DNA from: Pirellulales bacterium
Lineage (GTDB): Bacteria > Planctomycetota > Planctomycetia > Pirellulales > PALSA-1355
Assembly: GCA_022844125.1 (NCBI GenBank)
Contig: JALHMI010000010.1
Location: 248,001 to 312,000, forward strand
Reading direction: 5' to 3'
DNA length: 64,000 nt
Shown here one piece after another: positions 56,390 through 64,000 of this stretch. A program made the translations under genes and the position numbers. Below the pieces are notes generated by a model. The model had not been told where the DNA came from and did not search any database. It saw nothing but the letters and a program-made list of their open reading frames with translations. The first letter of the stretch is position 1. Every line of letters begins with the position of its first letter.

Positions 56390-56977
56390 ATGAGCACCAC
56401 CCAACCCTATTCGCGCAGCCCAGAGCTGATGTCCCCTGAGGACACGGCCCTGGTTGTGGTCGACGTCCAAACCAAGCTGATGCCGCTCATCCGCGGCCAG
56501 GCACGAATCCTCTGGAATCTGCGCCGGCTGATCGACGGGGCCGAAGCCACGGGCGTCCGGATGCTGGCGACAGAGCAGTACCCCCAAGGCCTCGGCCCGA
56601 CCGTCCGCGAACTGGCCGACCGCCTGGGCACGATCCCCAGCAAGATGGCCTTCAGTTGCGGCGGTTGCGAGCCGTTCATGGCCCAGCTCGGGGCGTCCGG
56701 CGTCAGCAAGGTCCTGGTCTCCGGCATCGAGGCCCACGTCTGCGTCCAGCAAACCGTGCTCGATCTTTTGGCCGCCGGCTACCGGGTGTACATCCCCGTC
56801 GACGCGGTCGGCTCGCGGTACCAGGTCGACTACGAGACGGGTCTGCGGCGGATGGAGTCGGCCGGCGCGACGCTCACGACGACCGAGTCGGCCCTGTTCG
56901 AGTGGTGCCAGGTTTCCGGCACCCCCACGTTCAAGAAGATCAGTGCCCTGGTGCGCGAAGCTCCGCCGGCCGATTGA
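56390..56977 (+). CDS. Isochorismatase-family cysteine hydrolase
   Basis: A 195-residue protein with the catalytic triad of the family: Asp in ALVVVDVQTKL, Lys in SKMAFSCGG and Cys in SGIEAHVCVQQT. The fold resembles YcaC and nicotinamidase-like enzymes; the substrate is unknown. ATG 56390 is the first codon giving the family start; the longer frame runs antisense to the preceding gene. The aminotransferase gene follows after 51 nt. Confidence 0.88.
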   Translation: MSTTQPYSRSPELMSPEDTALVVVDVQTKLMPLIRGQARILWNLRRLIDGAEATGVRMLATEQYPQGLGPTVRELADRLGTIPSKMAFSCGGCEPFMAQLGASGVSKVLVSGIEAHVCVQQTVLDLLAAGYRVYIPVDAVGSRYQVDYETGLRRMESAGATLTTTESALFEWCQVSGTPTFKKISALVREAPPAD

Positions 56978-57028
56978 TCTGCGCATTTCATCCCGACTAA
57001 CAATCCAACTCATCCCGCAATTATCCCG

Positions 57029-58213
57029 ATGACCCCATCCGCCCCCGCTCTGAATCCTCCCGTCCGCATCCTGATGGGCCCCGGCCCCAGCGACATCCAT
57101 CCCCGCGTGCTCCAGGCGATCGCCAAGCCCACGGTCGGCCATCTCGATCCGTACTACCTCGAGCTGATGAACAACATGCGGGTCCTGATGCAGGGGGTCT
57201 TCCGCACCAAGAACGAAATGACGCTCGCCGTCAGCGGCACGGGCTCCGCCGGCATGGAAGCCGCCGTCGTGAACATCATTGAGCCGGGCGACTCGATGAT
57301 CGTCTGCGTCAACGGCGTGTTTGGCGGACGCATGGTCGATGTGGCCACGCGCGCCGGAGCGAACGTCACGAAAGTCGAAAAGCCCTGGGGCGAAGTCTTC
57401 TCACCCGCCGACCTCAAGGATGCGATTGCCAAGGCCAAGCCGAAAGTCGTCGGCATCGTGATGGCTGAAACCTCGACCGGCGCCTGGCAGCCGATCGAAG
57501 AGATTTCCAAGCTGGTGCACGACGCCGGCGCGCTGCTGCTCGTTGACGCCGTCACTTCGCTAGGCGGTGTGCCCGTCGAAGTCGACAAGTGGAACATCGA
57601 CGTCATCTATTCCGGCACGCAGAAATGCCTGAGCTGCCCGCCGGGCCTCGCGCCCGTCTCGTTCGGCCCCAAGGCGATGGAGATCGTCCTCGGCCGCACG
57701 AGCAAGGTCCAAAGCTGGTATCTCGACCTGACGATGCTCGCCAAGTACTGGGGTTCCGAGCGCGTGTATCACCACACCGCGCCGATCAACATGACCTACG
57801 CCCTGTACGAAGCCCTGCAGATTGTGCACGAGGAAGGGCTCGAAGCCTGCTTCACTCGCCACATGCTCAATCACAAAGCCTTGAAGGCAGGGCTCGCCGC
57901 GCTCGGCATCACCTACACGGCAGCCGCAGGGCACCAGCTTCCGATGCTCAATGCCGTTCGCATTCCCCAGGGCGTGGACGACGTGGCCATTCGCGGCGGA
58001 TTGCTCAAGCGGTTCGGCATCGAGATCGGTGGCGGCCTGGGTGACTTCAAAGGCCAGGTCTGGCGCATCGGCCTGATGGGCTACGGCTCGCGAGCGAACA
58101 ATGTCTATGTGCTGCTCTCAGCCCTCGAACAACTCCTGGCCGAGCAAGGCCACAAGTTCGATCACGGTGCGTCGGTCGCCGCTGCAGCGGGCGTGTATTC
58201 TTCCGTTAAGTAG
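57029..58213 (+). CDS. Alanine-glyoxylate / serine-pyruvate aminotransferase family (class V)
   Basis: A 394-residue PLP enzyme. [16 protein letters not shown] opens the class-V fold. [12 protein letters not shown] binds the cofactor phosphate, [12 protein letters not shown] supplies the Asp, and [12 protein letters not shown] carries the Schiff-base lysine. The likely reaction is transamination of glyoxylate with alanine or serine, or serine with pyruvate. Substrate preference within the family cannot be read. Confidence 0.92.
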   Translation: MTPSAPALNPPVRILMGPGPSDIHPRVLQAIAKPTVGHLDPYYLELMNNMRVLMQGVFRTKNEMTLAVSGTGSAGMEAAVVNIIEPGDSMIVCVNGVFGGRMVDVATRAGANVTKVEKPWGEVFSPADLKDAIAKAKPKVVGIVMAETSTGAWQPIEEISKLVHDAGALLLVDAVTSLGGVPVEVDKWNIDVIYSGTQKCLSCPPGLAPVSFGPKAMEIVLGRTSKVQSWYLDLTMLAKYWGSERVYHHTAPINMTYALYEALQIVHEEGLEACFTRHMLNHKALKAGLAALGITYTAAAGHQLPMLNAVRIPQGVDDVAIRGGLLKRFGIEIGGGLGDFKGQVWRIGLMGYGSRANNVYVLLSALEQLLAEQGHKFDHGASVAAAAGVYSSVK

Positions 58214-58273
58214 CGACTAGGCCTGCCGTTCGCCGTTTTAGCCCGGAGGCATCGCCGACGGCGCGTCATGCAT

Positions 58274-58540
58274 TTATCGCGCGCGTCCCGACTGGCGCAC
58301 CCAGCGCGCAATGACGAGCAAGAGGATAGACGGCGACCCCAAGCAGCCGACAGCGAACCCAATTACGCGGAACTTGTCATACAGTGTCGGCCCAGGCGAG
58401 GTGATTACCTCGAGTACTAAGTACAACGCGGGAATCGAGAGAAATGTCGCCAAGAGAAGAAGCAGCCACGAAATCGCAATCCGAACCCTCCGTTCGGCAG
58501 CGGTGGGTACACTTCGGCGATGATCGTTGATTGTGAACAT
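58274..58540 (-). CDS. Small membrane protein
   Basis: The product is 88 residues with two hydrophobic helices (ISWLLLLLATFLSIPALYLVL and VIGFAVGCLGSPSILLLVIA) and a basic C-terminus. No known family. Its 5' end is 22 bp from the divergent GNAT gene, so the promoters must overlap. Confidence 0.5.
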   Translation of the reverse strand: MFTINDHRRSVPTAAERRVRIAISWLLLLLATFLSIPALYLVLEVITSPGPTLYDKFRVIGFAVGCLGSPSILLLVIARWVRQSGRAR

Positions 58541-58562
58541 CACGGTTTATGATATCACAATC

Positions 58563-58997
58563 ATGCACTACCGCCCCGCCACGCTCGACGACTGCCAACT
58601 ACTGGCCGAGTTCAATGCCCAGCTCATTCAAGATGAGGGGCATCGCAACCCGATGTCCGTGGCTCAGCTCACCGAGCGAATGCGATCCTGGCTCGCTGGC
58701 GACTACCGAGCGGTGATCTTCGCGGCAGAACAGGGGCCCGAACCTCCGCAGCAGCCCGTCGGCTACGCGCTCTTCCGCGGCGAACCAGAGCACATCTATC
58801 TGCGGCAGTTCTTCGTCGTCAGCGACTCGCGCCTCCAGGGCATCGGCCGCGCGGCTATCGATCATCTCGTTCGAAACGAATGGACCAGTCGCAAACGAAT
58901 CCGGCTCGACGTGCTCGTCGGCAACGCCGTGGCTATTGCCTTCTGGCGATCGGTCGGCTTTGCAGACTACTGCCTGACCATGGAGCGGGATCTGTAG
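58563..58997 (+). CDS. GNAT-family N-acetyltransferase
   Basis: A 144-residue acetyltransferase. It begins YRPATLDDCQLLAEFN, then shows IYLRQFFVVSDSRLQGIGRA, where the RxxGxG/A loop binds acetyl-CoA, and ends IRLDVLVGNAVAIAFWRSVGF. The substrate is unknown. ATG 58563 gives the typical start; an in-frame ATG at 58527 would overlap the divergent gene. Confidence 0.85.
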   Translation: MHYRPATLDDCQLLAEFNAQLIQDEGHRNPMSVAQLTERMRSWLAGDYRAVIFAAEQGPEPPQQPVGYALFRGEPEHIYLRQFFVVSDSRLQGIGRAAIDHLVRNEWTSRKRIRLDVLVGNAVAIAFWRSVGFADYCLTMERDL

Positions 58998-59044
58998 CGA
59001 GAATATCAAGCAGGATCGACGACCTCTCCGCCTTCCTCGCTCTT

Positions 59045-59074
59045 TCCTCTGCGTACCTCCGCGTCCTCTGCGGT
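59045..59074. repeat. CCTCTGCG-type intergenic repeat
   Basis: A run of near-repeats (CCTCTGCGT, CCTCCGCGT, CCTCTGCGGT) lies between the GNAT gene and ftsQ. Such triplet-like tracts recur between genes in many bacteria; here it is a single copy of unknown meaning. Confidence 0.4.
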
Positions 59075-59092
59075 CAATTCACGCCGTCTGGC

Positions 59093-60145
59093 TCAATCAA
59101 TCGGCTCGCCGTCTTCCGCTCGCCGCAGCACGCCGTCGCCGGCCGGCGGCGCTTCCAGTTCCTGCCGTTCGATCGGCCGTCGCTGCTTCGTGGACACCTC
59201 ATCCACCGCCGGCAGCGGCGCAACCTGCGGCAGGGCCTTCTGCAGCAACGCCCCGTGCCCGTCGATCTCGATGTGCCAGGCCCCTTCAGGACCATCGAGC
59301 GAGCCTTTGTTCTGCACCTGGTAACGTTTGAGCTGCGCGATCTTCTCGCGCGCCGGCACTTCGCCTGGCGTGTCGCTGCCCGGCGACCGGCCCCAGTCGA
59401 TTCGCGTCCCCGTCTTGGTAATCAGTGCGTAAGTATACTCGAAGCCGCTCTTCGCCGGCTTGCGCTCCAGCGGCACAATCCGCGCGATGCCCAAGTTGTG
59501 CCATTCGCCGCCGAGCGAGGCCGCGAGCTGCGCCGCGCCGATCACCGCCGCATCGCCCCAATGCTTGCCGTGCGCCGATGGCGGCTTGGTGTAGATCTCG
59601 CCAATCAGCGGATAACGTTCCGCTTCGGCCACGGTGAAATCGCGGTCCGGCAACAGCACCGCTCGCTCGTCGATGGGGAGCACCCCGCTGCCGTCGTGCA
59701 GCTCGACCATCGCCACGGGCACGCGATACGTCAGATGCACATCGACGCCCGCGGGAAATCGTTTGCTCACCCGATCGACGCTGGCAACCCAGGGGTGCGC
59801 CACGAAGGCCTCGGCCAGCTTCACCGACAGATCGACGTCGAGCACCGACAGCGGACCCAGCCGTTCCAGGTCTCGCAGCACCTCGGACTTGATGCGCTCC
59901 TCCGCTTGCTGGCTCCCCGGATCGGGTCGTATCCACTCTGGCGGCGCGGGCGAGAGCGTAATGTGTTCGGGATGTACCTGGTACTGCTCGGCCGAGAGAA
60001 CGTGACCGCCCACGTGCCTCCACACGGCCACGCACACGCTGCCGGTGAGCAGCACCACGATCAGCGCGCCGGCGACAAGCCGTAACGGTTTCTTCGATCC
60101 GCCGCCGGCCGTGCTCTCCTCGGTGGTTTTCTTTTTGGCCATCAT
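59093..60145 (-). CDS. ftsQ: FtsQ-like cell-division protein
   Basis: A 350-residue bitopic membrane protein. A short basic cytosolic tail (MAKKKTTEESTAGG) and one membrane helix (LRLVAGALIVVLLTGSVCVAV) are followed by a POTRA-like region (about residues 90-150; FVAHPWVASVDRVSKRFP) and an FtsQ beta-domain. The C-terminus is acidic and Pro-rich. FtsQ recruits division proteins in other bacteria. The ATG overlaps the ddl stop (ATGA), in the dcw order murG-murC-murB-ddl-ftsQ. Sequence similarity is weak, so context carries weight. Confidence 0.75.
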   Translation of the reverse strand: MMAKKKTTEESTAGGGSKKPLRLVAGALIVVLLTGSVCVAVWRHVGGHVLSAEQYQVHPEHITLSPAPPEWIRPDPGSQQAEERIKSEVLRDLERLGPLSVLDVDLSVKLAEAFVAHPWVASVDRVSKRFPAGVDVHLTYRVPVAMVELHDGSGVLPIDERAVLLPDRDFTVAEAERYPLIGEIYTKPPSAHGKHWGDAAVIGAAQLAASLGGEWHNLGIARIVPLERKPAKSGFEYTYALITKTGTRIDWGRSPGSDTPGEVPAREKIAQLKRYQVQNKGSLDGPEGAWHIEIDGHGALLQKALPQVAPLPAVDEVSTKQRRPIERQELEAPPAGDGVLRRAEDGEPID

Positions 60146-61101
60146 GCGACTCCTGCCGCCGCAAGGCAGCGTTTTACCAGGTGATCGCACAGAGCCGGCA
60201 TGTCGAGGCCGGCCCGCGCTGCTGCCAGCGGCGCGAGGCTGCGCGACGTCATGCCCGGAATCGTGTTCACCTCAAGCACCCAGGGCGAAGAATACCGGTC
60301 GAGCATCACGTCGACGCGTGAAAGGCCCGTCACACCCAGAGCTCGCACCGCGCCGATGGCAGCGGCCTCGATCGCGTCCCGCGAGGCATCATCGAGCGAA
60401 AAGTCGAACTTGTATTCCGTGAGCGTGCTGTTGTATTTCGCGTCGTACGAGAATACCGGCTCGGGCGAAACGATCTCGATCAGCGGCAGCGGCCGATCGT
60501 CGAGCATCGCAACCGTGAATTCGCGCCCAATCACGAGCGGCTCGGCCAGAACGCCGCCGCCAAAGCGGCGCGACTTGGCCAGCGCGACGGCAAGTTCGGC
60601 ACTATCCCGCGCAATTGTCACACCCACGCTCGAACCTTGATCGTCAGGCTTCAGCACGACGGGATAGCCCAGCGTGAACATCCGCCGGGCGACGCTGGCC
60701 AACTTGTCGTCGGCGCCAATGAGCACATACCGCGGCGTCGGCACGCCTTCCGCTATAAAGCGCTGCTTGCTGGCCAGCTTGCTCATCGCCAGCCGGCATG
60801 CCTGGGGACCGCTGCCGGTGAAAGGCACGCCCAGCCGCGCGAGTTCCGCCTGTACGCGGCCATCCTCACCGGCCCCGCCGTGGAGCGCAATGAAACAAAC
60901 GTCGAAGTCATCCCATGCGATGTCGGCGATCGGCTGGACCGCGGGATCGACGAGCGCTACCTGGTGGCCGCACTCGGCGAGCGCGGCGGCGACGCCCGCG
61001 CCGCTCCGCTGGCTGACCTCGCGTTCCGCGGAATCTCCGCCCGCCAGCACGGCGACGTGCAATTTGACGTCGTTGCACTTGGCATCCTGCTCCGTTTGCA
61101 T
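60142..61101 (-). CDS. ddl: D-alanine--D-alanine ligase
   Basis: The 319-residue ATP-grasp enzyme makes the D-Ala-D-Ala end of the peptidoglycan stem. It shows VAVLAGGDSAEREVS at the start, ALHGGAGEDGRVQ, PVVLKPDDQGSSVGV for ATP, and LEVNTIPGMTSRSL for magnesium and substrate. ATG 61101 is preceded by GAGG. The upstream in-frame extension lies over the murB end. Confidence 0.95.
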   Translation of the reverse strand: MQTEQDAKCNDVKLHVAVLAGGDSAEREVSQRSGAGVAAALAECGHQVALVDPAVQPIADIAWDDFDVCFIALHGGAGEDGRVQAELARLGVPFTGSGPQACRLAMSKLASKQRFIAEGVPTPRYVLIGADDKLASVARRMFTLGYPVVLKPDDQGSSVGVTIARDSAELAVALAKSRRFGGGVLAEPLVIGREFTVAMLDDRPLPLIEIVSPEPVFSYDAKYNSTLTEYKFDFSLDDASRDAIEAAAIGAVRALGVTGLSRVDVMLDRYSSPWVLEVNTIPGMTSRSLAPLAAARAGLDMPALCDHLVKRCLAAAGVA

Positions 61102-61151
61102 TTGCCGGTCCTCCTGACCGCGCGCGAAAAAGACTCCCGTCCCCTTTTTCG

Positions 61152-62030
61152 CTACCAGATTTCGATCTCGGTTTCGAGCACCACGCCGAGCCGCTCTTCG
61201 ACGCGCTCGCGCACGATGTCGATCAACTTCAGCACGTCCGCGCTCGAAGCGTGCTCGTCGGCGACGATAAAGTTCGCATGCCGCTGACTGACCTCGGCTC
61301 CGCCGATTCGCGTGTTCTTCAGCCCTGCCTGTTCGATCAGCATGCCCGCGCTCATTCCGCGCGGGTTCTTGAAAATGCAGCCCGCGCTTTGATGCCCCAG
61401 CGGCTGGGCGGCCTTCTTGATGATCCACTGCTTCTGCATCCGCTTGGTGAGCTCTTCCGGATTCTCCGATTCAAGCTCGAACCGCGCGCCCAGGATCACC
61501 AACTCGTCGAGCGAGCTCTCCCGATAAGCGAACACCAGCTCTTCTCGGGTGCGGGTGATGATCTCGCCGGCGCGGGTCATCACCGTGGCCTGCATCGTCC
61601 ACTGACCGATGTCGCCGCCGCGGCTGCCGGCATTCCCGTGCAGCGCGCCGCCGATCGTGCCCGGGATGCCGACCAGCGCTTCGAGTCCGGCCAGTCCCTC
61701 GCGCACCGAGATATTGATCGCGTGCCCCAGCTTGGCGCCGCCTCCAGCCGTGACGGTTTGCTTGCTCACCGTGATCTCGTTGAACACCGGAGCGCTCAGG
61801 CGAATCACCAGCCCGCTCACGCCTTCATCGCGGACCAGGATGTTCGAGCCGCCGCCCAGCAGCCGCGCGGGCAGCCCTTCGTCGCGTGCGCGCGTGACCA
61901 GCGTGCGCAGATCTTCAATGCTCTGCGGTTCGGCAAAGAACTGCGCCGGCCCGCCCAGGTGGAACCACGTGTGCGGCGCCAGCGGTTCAGACTGTTTGAC
62001 GAATTGTTCGAAGCCCTTGACCAAGCTCAT
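61152..62030 (-). CDS. murB: UDP-N-acetylenolpyruvoylglucosamine reductase
   Basis: The 292-residue flavoenzyme reduces the enolpyruvyl group to lactyl in UDP-MurNAc synthesis. The FAD site is LLGGGSNILVRDEG; GIPGTIGGALHGNAG is the second loop, and SAGCIFKNPRG carries the catalytic proton donor region of type II MurB. ATG 62030 lies inside murC (44-nt overlap), so the two are coupled. Confidence 0.96.
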   Translation of the reverse strand: MSLVKGFEQFVKQSEPLAPHTWFHLGGPAQFFAEPQSIEDLRTLVTRARDEGLPARLLGGGSNILVRDEGVSGLVIRLSAPVFNEITVSKQTVTAGGGAKLGHAINISVREGLAGLEALVGIPGTIGGALHGNAGSRGGDIGQWTMQATVMTRAGEIITRTREELVFAYRESSLDELVILGARFELESENPEELTKRMQKQWIIKKAAQPLGHQSAGCIFKNPRGMSAGMLIEQAGLKNTRIGGAEVSQRHANFIVADEHASSADVLKLIDIVRERVEERLGVVLETEIEIW

Positions 62031-63435
62031 GCGCAACCGTTCCGATGTCTCCCGCTCCCATCGCGACGAGCACGTCGCCGGAGCGCAGGTGTTGTTTCAA
62101 AATTTGAGCTATCTCGCGATTCGTGGACGCCCGCATCGCCTGGCAGCCATTCTCATTCAGTCGCTGGCACAGCGCATCGGAGCCCGACGTGTCGGCCCCC
62201 AACTCCTCGACGCTTCCCGATGCAACGCTGCCCGCTTCCTCGCGAGCCCGATAGACATCGGCCACGATCACGATATCGGCATTGTGCAGACTCACGGCGA
62301 AGTCGTCCAGCAGTCGTGCCAATCGCGAGGCCTGGTGCGGCTGGAACACGCACATGATCCGCCTGCCGGGGTACATCTCGCGAAGCGTCGTGAGCGACGC
62401 CACGACTTCGGTGGGATGATGGGCATAGTCGTCCAGCAGCGCCACGTTTCGCAGTTCTCCCAAGAGCTGCAGCCGCCGCCTGAGGCCGAAGAACCGTTCC
62501 AGGCCCGTGCGAATCGCCGCGCCGCTCGCGCCCGAGTGACTGGCCAGGGCCGCGGCCGCGACCGCGTTCCAGACGTTGTGTATCCCCGGCACCGGCAGAC
62601 TCACCTCGCACACGGCCTGATCGCGATAGTTGAGCTTGAAACGATAGTACCCGCGCCGCTGGCTGATTTCGGTCGCGCGCCAGGTGGCCGCGGCCGATTC
62701 ACCAAATGTCTCGACCGCACAGCTCAGTTCACCCACCACGCGCATTGTCGAAGTGCACTCATGCCGGGCGACGATCAATCCCGAGCACGGTACGCGCCTG
62801 GCGAAGTGCCAGAACGCTTGTTCCAACTCGCCTTGCGAAGCGTAGCAATCAAAATGGTCCGGCTCGACGTTCAGAATCGCCGCCAGCTCGGGCGCCAGAT
62901 GCTGGAAGTTGCCGTGATACTCGCAGGCCTCGACGACCATCCAGTCGCCGACGCCTTGCCGGCCGCCGGCCAGCGACCCGATCGGCGCTGCCCCCACGAC
63001 CACCGAAGGGTTGAGCCCCGCAGCGAGCATGATCTCGCCAACCATCGCCGTGGTCGTGCTCTTGCCGTGCGTTCCGGCGACGGCCACGCCCCGCCGCGTT
63101 TCCATCAGCCGGCCCAGCATCTGGGCATAGCTCATCGAGCGCACGCCAAGTTCGCTGGCCCGCATCCGCTCGGGATTCTCGGCCGGCACGGCGTCGCTAT
63201 GAATTACCAGGTCGAGCGAAGGATCGATGCGTTCGGCGTCGTGTCCTGTGTGCACTTCAAAGCGCGCGCCGGCGAGACCCGCCAGATCGGAGCCGCTGAC
63301 TTGCCAGCCGGCCTGATCCAAAAGATCGGCCAGCGATCGCATTCCCGCTCCGGCAACGCCCACCAGGTGGACGCGGCGCGTGCCACGCACTGGCGCGCGC
63401 CAGTCAAGCTGCTCTTCGCAAATCGTTTGACTCAA
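61987..63435 (-). CDS. murC: UDP-N-acetylmuramate--L-alanine ligase
   Basis: The 482-residue ATP-dependent ligase adds the first amino acid of the stem peptide. VHLVGVAGAGMRSLADL is the UDP-binding N-terminus; AGTHGKSTTTAM is the P-loop. EPDHFDCYAS and DDYAHHPTEVVASL are Mur-ligase motifs. No ATG precedes the domain; TTG 63435 has GGGGGGA in front and is the best start. The C-terminus overlaps murB. Confidence 0.94.
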   Translation of the reverse strand: MSQTICEEQLDWRAPVRGTRRVHLVGVAGAGMRSLADLLDQAGWQVSGSDLAGLAGARFEVHTGHDAERIDPSLDLVIHSDAVPAENPERMRASELGVRSMSYAQMLGRLMETRRGVAVAGTHGKSTTTAMVGEIMLAAGLNPSVVVGAAPIGSLAGGRQGVGDWMVVEACEYHGNFQHLAPELAAILNVEPDHFDCYASQGELEQAFWHFARRVPCSGLIVARHECTSTMRVVGELSCAVETFGESAAATWRATEISQRRGYYRFKLNYRDQAVCEVSLPVPGIHNVWNAVAAAALASHSGASGAAIRTGLERFFGLRRRLQLLGELRNVALLDDYAHHPTEVVASLTTLREMYPGRRIMCVFQPHQASRLARLLDDFAVSLHNADIVIVADVYRAREEAGSVASGSVEELGADTSGSDALCQRLNENGCQAMRASTNREIAQILKQHLRSGDVLVAMGAGDIGTVAHELGQGLRTIRQTV

Positions 63436-63709
63436 TGGAATCCCCCCCGAAGCCTTGCACCACGTGAATGCAGCAGACCGCCTTCCGTTGCGGCCAGGGC
63501 GGGATAATACGGCTGATCGGCAAACGCTGTCAATCCAAAGCGTGCTAGCAGTTGCGGTGCTGCGCATGGTGCCACAGGCGGCCGCCGTTGCGGCTCACCT
63601 GTGTTTGCGGAGGCCCGAGAGAGTTCGGGACGCTCTTACATACGAATGGCCAGCGTTAATTGCACGCGTGACTGCTCCGCAGCACCCGTGGCACCCGACA
63701 ACAATCGGC

Positions 63710-64000
63710 CTACGCCACGGACAACTGCCGCGTTTGCAGCAGGGCCACAATCGTACGCGCCACGCGCCGTGTCGCCTGCGGCCGGGCGAGCGAGGTCATC
63801 CCTTGCGCCATCCGCACACGCTGGCGATGATCGCCGGCCAGTTCGATCGCCACTTCGGCCAGCCGATTGTCGAGCCGGCCGCTCACCTCGCGCTCGTCGA
63901 GGATCCGACAAGCACCGGCCGCGCTAAACGCCTCGGCATTCTTCCGCTGATGATCGTCGGTCGCGGCGGGAAACGGCAGCACGATCGCCGGCAGGCCGCT
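63710..64000 (-). CDS. murG: MurG C-terminus (gene runs off the window)
   Basis: The last 96 codons of a GT28 glycosyltransferase: SGLPAIVLPFPAATDDHQ with the following KNAEAFSAAGAC is the donor-binding end of MurG, which adds GlcNAc to lipid I. The N-terminal part lies beyond 64000. A 274-bp gap without a clear gene separates it from murC. Confidence 0.85.
   Translation of the reverse strand, partial: SGLPAIVLPFPAATDDHQRKNAEAFSAAGACRILDEREVSGRLDNRLAEVAIELAGDHRQRVRMAQGMTSLARPQATRRVARTIVALLQTRQLSVA

Overview
This window is GC-rich bacterial DNA from a planctomycete, probably of the Pirellulales type. The lineage call rests on gene families that are characteristic together: a large secreted protein with DUF1549/DUF1553-type (PSD1) domains and a Planctomycete cytochrome c motif, a cytochrome c/WD40 fusion, a PEP-CTERM protein, a sulfatase-fold protein, and a mur/ddl/ftsQ cluster that is not followed by ftsA-ftsZ.

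Positions 1-2851 are ancestral chromosome or debris: a CoA-disulfide-reductase/rhodanese fusion (166-1824), a lipoprotein holding only the first part of an acetolactate decarboxylase domain, and about 590 bp without a convincing gene.

Positions 2852-16682 form the most interesting part, a 13.8-kb genomic island. A full tRNA-Ser(CGA) gene lies at 16628-16710 (minus strand). Its 3' part, in a 57-bp block, is repeated exactly at 2852-2908, so the two copies look like attL and attR. A tyrosine integrase missing its usual N-terminal domain sits next to the intact tRNA. Between the repeats, on the minus strand, is a compact cassette: an eRF1-like protein, csrA, a truncated universal stress protein, a cyclic-nucleotide-binding-domain protein, a four-subunit group-3b-type NAD(P)-linked [NiFe] hydrogenase (order beta-gamma-delta-alpha), its maturation endopeptidase, and hypA, B, F, C, D and E. 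Most junctions overlap by a few bases. The island therefore carries a hydrogenase together with everything known to be needed to build its active site, plus accessory genes of a low-oxygen or dormancy flavour.

Positions 16822-28139 hold cell-surface and housekeeping genes: a 1197-residue autotransporter, a small hypothetical protein, a secreted repeat-motif protein, Trm112 and HIT proteins, a giant secreted protein with a possible glycosidase-like barrel, and a degenerate sulfatase. Positions 28235-36717 are an exopolysaccharide locus in two divergent operons. The minus arm encodes a Wzz-type protein, a priming sugar transferase, a GT4 and a WecB/TagA-type transferase. The plus arm encodes a polysaccharide deacetylase, a flippase and a GT4. 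The shared 400-bp intergenic region contains repeated TTCGCAA boxes.

Positions 36831-43476 encode PlsC, CdsA, a secreted metallopeptidase-like protein, a Nudix hydrolase, FabI and a sigma-54 activator. A tRNA-Lys(CTT), a PEP-CTERM protein with a structured leader, a Lys/Ala-rich basic protein, a copper ATPase and a CinA-like protein follow. A 146-bp element with 29-bp inverted ends lies at 50230-50375. The two large planctomycete secreted proteins come next, then an isochorismatase-family hydrolase, an aminotransferase, a small membrane protein and a GNAT acetyltransferase. The window ends with the minus-strand cell-wall cluster murG (partial), murC, murB, ddl, ftsQ.

All calls come from reading the sequence and from knowledge of the families; no database search was run.
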